From the NCBI GenBank assembly GCA_910574455.1, contig CAJSYZ010000005.1, positions 5,580,001 to 5,644,000 of the forward strand: a stretch of DNA of 64,000 bases, given 5' to 3'. The notes under the pieces were generated by a model. The model searched no databases. It was not told where the DNA came from and worked only from the letters and a program-made list of their open reading frames with translations. Position numbers and translations under genes: made by a program. This document shows, in pieces, positions 54,125-64,000 of the stretch; within the stretch, counting starts at the first letter, position 1; each line of letters opens with the position of its first letter. Source of the stretch: Trichaptum fuscoviolaceum (lineage: Eukaryota; Basidiomycota; Agaricomycetes; Hymenochaetales; Trichaptaceae).

Positions 54125-54228
54125 TGTCAAGCAACGGTGTCATTATAATGTTAAAATAAAAATGTTGTAAATACATAGCAATAATTTATCCTGTTCAACA
54201 TGCAAGATAAATAGAGGCTATTCACAAC

Positions 54229-57121
54229 TTAGTGGTGTGAGTATGATTTCTTTCGCTTCTGTGTTTTCTCGGGAGATGGTGGAAGAAGGTCGTCAATAGG
54301 GTGCTTTTGCGATGGATGGGTTGTTGGAATTGATTGGTCCTGTGGCTGTGCTAGCTCAGGCTTAAGATGTATACCACCGTCTATTATATTGTCACCTCTG
54401 TTGGTCAGACGGTCTATTTGTGCCGTCACCGTCTCTAGTGCTGATCGTATCTGTGAGAGGCGGTCTTCAAACTGCAAACCTGCATGTGCACTCTCCAGGA
54501 GGACTCGGATGTCCATTAACCTTGGTATGATGCTTTCCAATTCATTTAATGCACGAGCAATGGCCTGATCATCAACTCCAGCTTTTGCATTCCGCTCCTG
54601 TCCCTCAGAAAAGGCACTCTCGTTGTCGCTAAGCTCCTCATCATGGTTGGAGTCCTGACTGGTAATTGGTGATTCAACTGTGATATCAAGGTTGTTGTTT
54701 GCGTCAAGGCCGTCCGTTGTTAGGAAGGGATCATCGGTTTGGAGAAATGTATCAATTGTAGACTGGAGGGCACGATCAATTGGATCCATGAGGCTATCTG
54801 GATGAGATGTGCGTGCTATTGCATCTTCCTTCGTTGTAGGTATGCTGATTTCAGGCACATTCAGATGGAACTTCTCATTCAAGTTGCGAATGTGACACAC
54901 TGCAGCTCGAAGATGCTTGCAAGCACCACCTCTGTGTTGAAAGTCTGGACAGCTGCATGCACCTGTGCCTTCTACTCGAAGCTCAATGTCGTATACGGTG
55001 GGCTGATCTTCACCCTCCAGTGCTTGAGCTGAGAAACAGGTGAATTGGAATATCCCTTCATTGAATATCGGAGTGCTGATTTGCCTGTGATCAAGTAGAT
55101 CTTGCGCACTTGAATCTCGAGATGCATCTGGTGCAAGATAGAATACAACAGGTTCGCTTGCAGCTGTGCTGCCAGTCCACTTCCGACCTCGAGCTCGGTG
55201 GTTCCGTGCTTGCTGACGCTTCTTCTTGATGACCTCTTCTCCACCAGGTAAACGTTTCCATCTTTCCTCAAGGACTTGTAACTCTTCTTCGTCTGCCCTT
55301 CGCTGGGCAAAGATACCCGGAACAATTTTATCCACTAAAATCCGCAAAAGAACATCAACACGAAGTCGTCTGCCACCATGTTTCCATCTTTGTAAGTGTT
55401 TGCCCTTCAACACATTGTTGAATGACTCGAGATGGTTTGTTGTAGTAACAATGTTTTCAATCGGGCAATTCATTCTCTTTGCTGCTAGAATTCGACCACG
55501 TGCAGACCAGCTTTCCCAGAGTGCTTCAGATGCAAGCCAGTAGGTCAACAGGTAGTCAAGATGATCTTCCGCCTGCTTAACCGTGCTGCTGTGCTCCATT
55601 GGAAGCAACTGCAGTTTGGCCTTCTCTGAAAGCACAAGCTGCTTCGCTACACTGAAGCTCTCCGTGAGAAGTAGGGCTGCTTCGAGATGTCGTGCACCGT
55701 CGATGAGTTCCCTATGCAATGCTGAGTCTCCTCGTATCCTCTTTGTTCGACTGTTGCGCCATGACTGACGGATATGAAATCGGCAGATTAGAAGTACGAT
55801 GTATGGAAGAACAAGGCTAAGAGCATTACGTTCCTTGTGGTCTGTGTCTGTGATGCAGACAGCCGGAAGAAAGGTGACTCCTTCCTTCGTCCCAAGTGAG
55901 TGCACCCATCTCTCGAGAAGCTTTCGCAGTATCTCAGAGTCATATCCAGATGATGTTTGTTGATTTTCTGAAGGTGCTGAAAATAGAAGGAATGCCAATG
56001 GAACGCCAACATTCTTGTCATCGATCCCCATTATAATGAAGAGGAGTAGCTTTCGGTCACAGATTCCAAACGTCCCATCAAGAATAATTTGACTCTCGTG
56101 TCCATAATCCCATGCGGCTTTCTTCATTTCCTCCGTGCTAATGCAAATTTTGAAACGCTCATTCTTTGAAGCGCGAGCTGAGTAATGAAAGACGGCATCA
56201 GCAAGTGTCTTGTTGAATTTTGGTGAGCTTTTGTTAAGCCATTGGTGAACATTGATATGAGCAGCAATGCGTGTGTCTATTCCCTGCTCGCGATTGAACT
56301 GACGATACATTGCTCGAGTGTCGGAATCATGCAGAACCCATCGATATTTTGTGTTCACCTGGCCTTCAAATGTCTTTGGCATGCTCGGATAGCTTTTGGC
56401 CTGGACTGCTGCATGATTTCGAGCCTTGATTTCAGTAAGCGGTGATCCAGTACGGAGCAGTTGCAGACAATGCTTGAACACATCAGGATGTAGAGGTGCA
56501 AGAGGTGCATTGGCATAACGGGCCGATATGCAGCCATCATTATGAAACAGATAGCCTCGAATTCGCAAGACTTTTGAACTATCTGAGGAGTAGACCACCT
56601 CTGCATGTGCAAGACATCCGGTAAACGGTAAAGGTCGACTATTCCTTCCGTTCTCTTTATGTGTGCTACCACAGTCGCTGTTAATAAGGTTAGTCATTAT
56701 AATGGGTTTGATTTTGCTAATATGCACACCATTGGAATAGAACTCGTCGTGTTTCCTTCCCCTTCCCTCCAGACACTCTAGACCATTTCCGAACCCATCT
56801 ATTCCGAGAGCTTTCCCGCTCATCATCATCCAGCCGGTTGTTTGCCAATAGCGCAGCTGCAAGAGCTTGTTCATCGTCTTTATTTGCATGGTATTTGTGA
56901 TCAATATCTTGACCTGATTGATAGAGTTGCTGCAAAGCTTCTGACTGCTGCAAAGTCAGATCAAGAGCTCCGAAGTTTATGCTGGATGCAGCTCGACGTG
57001 CTGTCAATGCATTTCCGGTAAGCTGTTGACCACTGGCCTCTTCCGTAGAAATGTTTCGGAAGATGTCTCGGGTTTGCCGTATATTATGCTGTTGGTGTGG
57101 CATTGCTTTGAAGAACAGCAA
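54229..57121 (-). CDS. MULE transposase with SWIM zinc finger
   Basis: Enzyme that would cut and integrate the element. Two exons: 57121 to 56730, then 56677 to 54229. The 52-bp intron joins R-V-L-F-Q to C-D-C-G-S-T-H-K-E-N-G-R, giving a Cys pair absent from the unspliced frame. About the first 100 residues are Gln/Ala-rich. The catalytic core shows I-I-L-D-G-T-F-G-I (first D), C-I-T-D-T-D-H-K-E (second D), C-R-F-H-I-R and H-L-E-S-F-N-N-V-L-K-G (E). Near the C-terminus comes the SWIM finger C-S-C-P-D-F-Q-H-R-G-G-A-C-K-H (C-x-C-xn-C-x-H), then an acidic tail and K-K-R-K-like basic end. No stop or frameshift was found, so the transposase may be functional. The start could be 57121 or the Met at 57103. 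Confidence 0.9.
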
Positions 57122-57474
57122 AAGTCATATCAGCACGATATGTTCATGGTATCGCTGCAGACAGCCTGTACATGTATGCGGCAAAATCAATTGCCGGATA
57201 GCATTGTAAAATTTGCATGCATTATATAATTTCTATCTTTCCTCAACGCTCCTATATGCATGTATACCCGGGCCTTTGACTTGCTCACTGAGTAGACTAA
57301 TAATTAGCTGATAGAATTCATGCATTTTCTCTCTTAATATATATGACATTGCAGGCATGATATAAATAACCTTAGCTCTTAATGACTTACAGTTTGCGTA
57401 CCAGGCGATAGTAGGCACGTGACTACAGTCACATGACTTGGTCCATTGACTTGGTCCATTTGCAGCAGGGCTAA

Positions 57475-57560
57475 TGTTGTCCGGAGGTGGTCCAACAGGC
57501 CCGCGGCAAAATCCGAAGTGTCTTCCGAAAAAGGAACTTCGTTGTCTGGGCTTAGCATTC
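57475..57560 (-). repeat. Right terminal inverted repeat (86 bp)
   Basis: Inverted partner of 52481-52566, ending GGGCTTAGCATTC. Confidence 0.93.
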
Positions 57561-57569
57561 GCCGCGACG
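57561..57569. repeat. Right 9-bp target-site duplication of the Mutator-like element
   Basis: GCCGCGACG, identical to 52472-52480; followed 68 bp later by the ABC transporter ATG. Confidence 0.93.
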
Positions 57570-57636
57570 TGCCTTTTTGTCGTTTGCAGTCTCTCGACAC
57601 TGGCGCGGTTTGCGACTAACTTTAGCCACGTTCACT

Positions 57637-60600
57637 ATGCATGAAGTTGATATAGACTCCAAGAAGTCTATACTATACATCTCACCCGCACTCGCTTGCA
57701 TTTCTGCCTTTTATCTAGCCGTCAAGCTCCTGATTTCTCGCCGCTGTCCGAGTCAATTTGACGCAAACCACTACGGAAATGCGCTTGCAAACGCTGCCCG
57801 TCGAAGCCGTGTTCTTCACAAAATCTCGTCGCACAGGACCTTTAGCACGCTTTCGGAGACGACGCAGGATTTTGATGGCGTCTCTGTCATATTTTTCCGT
57901 ATATTGAGGCTCTTGGTAATCGCTGCGCTGCTCGCAGTCCAGATATTCGATGTAACCTCGAAAGGCGGCCATGCGGCTACCTATCTGCAACTGTTTGTTT
58001 TTGTAGGTTGAATATCCTCAACAAATATCATTATACTGATGTACTGTCGTAGGTGTACGCATCTGTCCTTGGTCTACACTCAATTTTCGCCAGTGAGCCA
58101 CGCTGGAGAGATGTAACATCACGACAGTTGGCCCTGCTTTTATTCGCCGAGTTCTTGATCTACGGTTTCTTGGATGTTTGGCCGTATGCCACAGAGTCAC
58201 CGCATCCATTCGATCCCGCGTCCGATCCAGTGACCTGGATCCGGGTTGTCCTTCTCGTTGTGGGAGCCGTGGTCATACCGCTCATTATGCCTCGGCCTTT
58301 CAGGCCATTAACTCCACAGGTAAAGTATCACAACTCTGAACTGTTGGCTCTTATCTAATTCTCTATCGATGCTTAGGCTGAGCCAGGAGCCTCCGAAGTC
58401 GCGTCTTTATTATCCAGAGTAACTTACTCTTTCTTAGATAAGATTGTCTTCTACGCATGGCGGGTATCAGATATCGGAATCAATGACATGCCGCCTCTCC
58501 CGCAGAGTGAAAAGGTCGATGTTCTGAGCCGTCGGGGGCTGAATGTATGTCTTCTGACATTTCTGTTTGAATAGATATCTGACTGATACATTTACGAACG
58601 AAAGAAACTTGACCCTCTACTGTTGAAAGAGAAGAGGAATGTTATCTGGGGATTTTTGGATATGTGGGGTATGGCAATTGCTTCACATTCAACGTCAAAT
58701 GTCCTAACAACAATGAAGGTTACGATTACTCCATGGCCTTCGTTTGGATGCTCCTACATGTAAACATCTCACAGAGCGGCCTGCGGATACTAACTGACTT
58801 CGCTTATTCTGCAGGCGCTATCTGCGTTCATTGGGGTCATTGGCACAAGAAATCTCCTCTCGTATGTATCGGTCATGGAAAAATGTTGGCTTGAGTACTC
58901 ATTGACAACTGTCTAGTTACCTTGAGACTGGTGTTTCAAATTACGGCTTGCAACCTTGGGTATGGATTATCTTACTCGGATGTGGACCTTTCGTATCCGC
59001 GTGTATACTCACACAGTTTCTGTATGTTGGAGTGCGTCACATTTTCAGTCAGGCTCGTCCCGGAAGTAGCTCTAACAATTTGACATCCGCAGACGCGAAT
59101 TAAACTCGAGAATATTAGTTTCATCAGTTACCTTGTCTTTCACCACTCACTCCGTATCCGACTGAAGGACGATATCTTGGACGAGAAGAAACAGGACAAG
59201 AAAGAGAACTGTGCTGAAGCGAGTGCGGAAGCCTCTAGCCCTTTCTCTACATCTGCGCACACAGAAGGTGCTGGATCGGTTTCCGATGAAACTCTCGTCG
59301 CAGCTAAGCCAGTTTCCAATGGAGGTCATGTCAAGGAGATAACAGGGGCGATCGTTGGAAGAATAAACAACCTCGTCACATCGGATCTGTCATCCATAGA
59401 GGACTCGTTCCGCGTGGTAGAAATCCGTGAGTATTTGACCAGACGATGTTTCTCAATCTAACGTATTTCTTGTCATTAGCCTCTATTGCACTGCAGATAA
59501 TCATCTCCGTCTTCATATTGTACAGACTACTGAGCTGGAGGCAAGTCAAAGATTTTCCCGGTATTATGTCAATACCGAGATCTAATATAGCATCCCGCAG
59601 TTCGTTGATTGGCTTTGGGCTCATGGTTCTCTTCTTGCCAGTACCTACATATGTCGGGCGGGTAATTCAAGGTGTTCAACATGAGAAAATGAGGATGGTC
59701 AGTCTTCCGCAAAACCCGTCTTCCTCTTTTCTCACTATATACTTTGTTCCGAGCAGACGGATAAGCGCGTCGAAGCTGTCACACAGAGTATGTCAGAACT
59801 CTCTATCATGCACCGTGATTCCTCACCCTTTGAGCGCCTTTAATAGGTTTGAGTGTACTCCGAATGCTCAAGTTGTTTTCTTGGGAGAAATACATGCTAG
59901 AGGAACTCGCTCAGCGTCGTTCTGACGAACTCAAGCAAATGCAAGAAGGGAGACTCCTTGACCTTCTCTTTAGTGGTATAAATATAATGCTCCCGCTAAT
60001 AACGAAAGTCACGACTTTCAGCATCTACGTAGGTTTTTGTGTATACCTTAAGTGGCAGAGGGCCTAATCTGTTTTCAAAGGCACTCGTTATCAAGGGCGA
60101 CTTGTCTGGTAGGCTGTCACTTACTTACGGATCTCTCAGGCTCTATCTGAAGTCTTCATCAAGCATCTCGTTTCTTTACTGCATTGATGGTATGTTTTGT
60201 TGCGTCGCAACGTTCCATAGGCTAAGTTGTGTCTCTTTAGGTCTTCTCAATGCTCGAGGATCAATTGCAAATTCTTGTCTTCGATATACCTAAGTTCATC
60301 AAAGGTAATCCACTGATCTACTGCATTATGCAAACTATTGACTTCTCGAAACATCAGCTAAAGTATCCTATGATCGTTTCACTGAATTCTTAAATAACGT
60401 GCGTGTTAAGAAGCTCATCAGTCTTTTGGATCCATAACGAGGCCTTGCAATGCAGACCGAACTCTTGAAGAGTGTTAAGAAACCCGAAGACGTACCAGCT
60501 ACTATACTAGGCGTGACAGGGCATGACAAGGGTACAATTGGGTTCAATAACTGCTCATTCTCGTGGGAATCGTTAGAAGGATTAGAAGGTTCGACAAGGA

Positions 60601-63600
60601 ACACGCGCAAGGCATTCCGCCTACGAATCGATGGTGAAGTTATGTTTCAAAGTGGCAAGATAAACCTTATCGTTGGCCCGACGGCGTCCGGCAAGGTCAA
60701 CTACCTCCCCTTACCGTTGCCTTTCCTTCGAAGTGATTGAACGTTCTTTAGACATCAGTACTAATGGCGCTTCTGGGTGAAATGTACTACAAAGCGCATG
60801 ACGTCCGTTCATGGTATAACTTGCCAAGGAATGGAGGTGTTGCATATGCTGCCCAAGAGTCCTGGGTCTTGAATGAGACAATTAGAGTCAGTCCGTCAGC
60901 CTTGTCGCCTCCGGTTTCTAACCTTTGTATTAGGAGAATATTCTCTTCGGTGAACCCTATGATGAGGAGCGCTACAAGATGAGTAAGTTACACTTCTAAT
61001 TCACTGCATTGAACATACTAACTTTGCTTCGGTAAGCCCTAAAGCATTGCGCTCTGGAACGGGATTTGGACCTCTGGGAGGCCGGTGATTTGACCGAAGT
61101 CGGAGAGAAGGGTTTGACTTTGAGGTATGTGTACGCTCAGACCTTTGTGCGAGCAGCTCCTGACTTGTCTGTAGTGGAGGCCAAAAAGCACGAGTGACAC
61201 TAGCTCGGGCGTTGTACTCGCATGCCGCGATCATCCTACTCGATGATGTGCTTGCTGCGCTAGACGTCCACACAGCGAAATGGGTGGTGGATAATGCTCT
61301 ACGCGGTGATCTGGTGAAAGGACGTACAGTCCTCCTTGTCACGCACAATATAGGCCTAGTAGCACCCATCGCAAGCTATGTCGTCCTTCTTGGGAGGCAT
61401 GGGACAATCGCTGCTTGTGGCTCTGTGTCCGATGTTCTAAAGAGGGATGCCGATCTCCGGGCACAGTTAGAAAAGGCTCGCGAGGACGTGGAAGAGGATA
61501 TCGACATAAAAGCTGAAGAAGCTGGCGAGGGCGAGGCTGATGCCGCTAAACAGGCATCCGGAAAACTGATCGTTGCGGAAGAAAAGCCGTTAGGCCGTGT
61601 GGAACTTGCAGCCTTCATGCTATACATCAAGGGCATAGGTGGTCCACTTATTTGGGCCGCTATTCTTCTTTCGCTAACTACAGCCATACTTATCAACGTG
61701 GGTCAGACATGGTTCGTTGGCTATTGGTCTTCTCAATACGACATCAGGGATAAAGTCCCCGTCTTGAAGTACGAACTTCCTTTTCGTTGCCTTTCCTTTC
61801 TGACTTTCTTTCGCAGATATCTCTTCATTTATGTGTTGCTCAATGTTTTGAGTGAAACTTCTGATGTTCTCTCTCAAGTAGTGTGGGTTTTCAGATCTGT
61901 CCGTGCGTCGCGTATCATCCATGCACAGCTTCTACAGAGTGTCTTTTCCGCCACGTTCCGATGGTTGGACATCACACCTGTGGGACGCATTGTCGCTCGA
62001 TGCACGCAGGACATCGCGAGCGTCGATGGCGATTTCCAACTTTTCGCCTTCGTGTTGATGCGTATGACAATCATCTTGACGGTCCTTTTCATATCGGCGG
62101 TTAGCATGGCGGGATTATATGCGCTAGTTCCTGGCCTCCTACTTGCAGTCCTCGGAGGCTTCCTCGGATTCGTTTATCTGAAGAGCCAGCTTTCCATTAG
62201 AAGGGAGATGAGCAATGCTAAAGCGCCAGTTCTGGGTCAGATCGGAATAGCGCTGAGTGGATTGCGTAAGTGCAAAAAGTCATTCGTCTAACTGTTGCTA
62301 AAGATCCATCAGCTTCTATTCGAGCTTATGGTGCTCAGAATCTCTTCAGTTCGCTACTGAAAACAAGGATAGATACACTAGCTAGGGCAGCTTACACCTT
62401 TTATGACATAAACAGGTGGATCGCCGTGCGTATCGACGCATTGAGCGGCCTTTTCGCTGCATGTGTCTCGGCCTATCTAGTCTACGGAGGTAGAGTCAGT
62501 GCTGGGCAGGCTGGCTTCACTATATCTGTCGTTTTAGGGTTTTCTAGGCAGATGACTTGGTGGATTAGGTGGTACAACTTAGTTGAGATCGAAGGTAAGG
62601 TGTTTCATCTGTTCAGCATCTGCGTTAGGTGCTAATATTTGCTTAATGCTAAAGCAAATAGGTGTGTTGTTTTCACAACAGGAGTATTCTGCAGATAGTT
62701 AACTTCACCTTCATCTTTTCAATCTTTAGCCTGGAGAGGATACATGGTTTCCTACGAATCGAACATGAGGCACAGCCGTCTAATGAGGGTTTGCCACCCG
62801 CATACTGGCCTAGTACTGGTTCTCTTCGGGTAGAAAAACTATCTGCTCGATACTCTGATGGTAGAACTTCCTATCTATTAGATTGACGAATCCTGACAAG
62901 CGGTCCGCACAGATTCTCCCGAAGTTCTGAAGGACATCAGCTTCGAGATTTCCCCCGGAGAACGAGTGGGAGTTGGTCAGTGTTTTTCCCTAAAGAGACA
63001 CAAGTAACGTATCTGACACTGTGAATCTCTTCAGTGGGTCGGACTGGAGCTGGTACGTGTTCCTCGGCAATAAGATGCTGACAAGACTGAAGTATGATGT
63101 ACAGGAAAGTCCAGCGTAGCGCTAGCGTTGCTACGGGCTATCAAGACATCGGGCAAGGTGTATTACGACAATTTGGCCACAGACCAGATCAACCTTGATG
63201 CTTTACGCTCAAACATCACGCTCATTCCCCAACAACCCGAGCTTATCAACGGCACGCTACGCTCGAACCTGGATCCCTTCGGACAACATGAGGATGTGGA
63301 GCTGAATGATGCCTTGCGAGTGGCCGGACTCTTTGACATCCGTGATACTATTACTCCGGCGGAGTCAAGCGGTAAAGTTCAAAGCGACGCCAGCGAAGAA
63401 GCCACAGCAAATCGACTCGGAAACGAGGGCCATGCGGTTGCGAAAATCGGTCTTGATACTGTGGTAGAGAGTGGCGGCAGCAATTTCTCTTTAGGCCAGC
63501 GCCAGATCATAGCACTAGCTCGAGCAATTGTCCGCAGGAGCAAGCTCATTATCTTGGATGAAGCAACTGCGGCTATCGGTGCGTTAACAACATGGAATAG

Positions 63601-63951
63601 AGTCGTCATTGTGGCTGACACGTGCTTGTATTCTTGTGCAGACTACGACACAGATGCATTCATTCAAAAGACATTAAGGACCGAATTTAGCAAGGACACA
63701 TCGTTTATCACTATTGCACATCGGTTGCAGACTATCATGGACTACGACAAGATTGTATGTACTTCATCTATACCTTCGATTTGGCATCTCACCATGTCTC
63801 CTAGATGGTATTGGACGCCGGGATGCTCGTTGAGTTCGATACACCCAAAAATCTGTTGGAAAAGGAGAAGGGCTTCCTACGCACTTTGGTGGATGAGAGC
63901 GAGAATAAGGAGGCACTCATCCAGCTTGCTAATAAGACAGACATTGAGTAG
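57637..63951 (+). CDS. ABCC-type full ABC transporter
   Basis: Membrane pump with two transmembrane domains and two nucleotide-binding domains; fungal relatives move drugs, conjugates or metabolites across plasma or vacuolar membranes. Start [15 protein letters not shown], with N-terminal extra helices. NBD1: Walker A G-P-T-A-S-G-K-T-S (split by an intron after the lysine), signature S-G-G-Q-K-A-R, Walker [13 protein letters not shown], where the catalytic Glu is Asp, as is common in NBD1 of ABCC proteins. NBD2: G-R-T-G-A-G-K-S-S (also split), [18 protein letters not shown] and I-A-H-R-L-Q-T-I. It ends K-T-D-I-E, TAG at 63949-63951. Many introns; apparent stops near 60430 and elsewhere fall inside introns. 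The coding sequence looks intact while its promoter is displaced by the MULE. Confidence 0.92.
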
Positions 63952-64000
63952 AGAACGGGTCATCCGCGGAGTTTCTTAGGGGAAAGCGTTACACAAAATC

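Larger units (their letters stand above)
52481..57560 (-). mobile_element. Mutator-like DNA transposon (MULE), complete, 5,080 bp
   Basis: Bounded by terminal inverted repeats of 86 bp that are identical by eye (52481-52566 and 57475-57560, outer ends GAATGCTAAGCCCAG) and by a perfect 9-bp duplication GCCGCGACG, the length diagnostic of Mutator superfamily elements. It encodes a transposase with DDE-type motifs and a SWIM zinc finger on the minus strand, and a second uncertain coding region on the plus strand. The perfect ends and duplication imply recent insertion. It sits between the presumed TATA box and the start codon of the ABC transporter gene. Confidence 0.95.

Noticed and set aside
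60420..60440. Apparent stop codon in the ABC transporter near 60437
   Set aside because: It falls inside an intron with a GTGCGT donor and GCAG acceptor whose removal gives T-E-F-L-N-N-T-E-L-L-K, a natural continuation.
1..64000. CRISPR array, bacterial operons, rRNA or tRNA genes
   Set aside because: No regularly spaced repeats, Shine-Dalgarno-led gene strings or convincing tRNA box A/B pairs were seen; intron-rich genes show a eukaryotic genome.

Overview
The window looks like nuclear DNA of an agaricomycete (mushroom-type basidiomycete). The genes are split by many short introns of about 45-75 nt with GTRNGT..YAG borders and lie close together on both strands. The families are typical of mushrooms: two DUF6533 membrane proteins, several F-box/LRR-like genes, a CYP63-like P450, a CSC1/DUF221 channel and a TAP-like S33 peptidase. 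The mobile elements are a chromodomain Ty3/gypsy element and a SWIM-finger Mutator-like element. I saw no bacterial operons, rRNA, convincing tRNA or CRISPR array. Exon joins were made by eye, so internal boundaries are best estimates.

Layout. 0-6 kb: a flavin monooxygenase gene flanked by two paralogous short-chain dehydrogenase genes, the left one cut by the window edge. 6.2-6.6 kb: a decayed gene tail with a triplicated 18-bp repeat. 8-16.4 kb: a dual-specificity phosphatase, the mitochondrial ribosomal protein mL44, an F-box gene, an OXLD1-like oxidoreductase-like protein and a second F-box gene. 16.5-16.8 kb: a 325-bp MITE with perfect 23-bp inverted ends. 17-20.7 kb: a CSC1-like channel. 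22-24.6 kb: a P450. 24.9-35 kb: two DUF6533 genes, a seven-helix membrane protein, a secreted metallophosphatase and a small coiled-coil protein. 36-39.8 kb: a CCDC137-like basic protein, an unrecognised gene and an S33 peptidase. 40.5-42 kb: broken F-box-like relics.

42.0-50.2 kb is one Ty3/gypsy chromodomain retrotransposon flanked by the 5-bp duplication TACGC. Its left end carries one and a half LTRs in tandem, its 3' LTR is split by a 954-bp LTR-like insert with a 4-bp duplication, and its pol has three frameshifts. 50.2-52.5 kb holds short dispersed repeats and no recognisable gene. 52.48-57.56 kb is a 5,080-bp Mutator-like element with perfect 86-bp terminal inverted repeats and a perfect 9-bp duplication (GCCGCGACG). 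It carries a largely intact transposase and a second, unexplained reading region on the other strand.

57.6-63.95 kb is an apparently intact ABCC-type full ABC transporter. The Mutator-like element sits between this gene's start codon and the only nearby TATA-like sequence, so removing the element would place TATAAA about 90 bp upstream of the ATG. This is the most interesting arrangement in the window: an intact transporter gene apparently cut off from its core promoter by a transposon with perfect ends. I found no clear new defence or biosynthetic system. The SDR-FMO-SDR trio is the best candidate for a small metabolic cluster.
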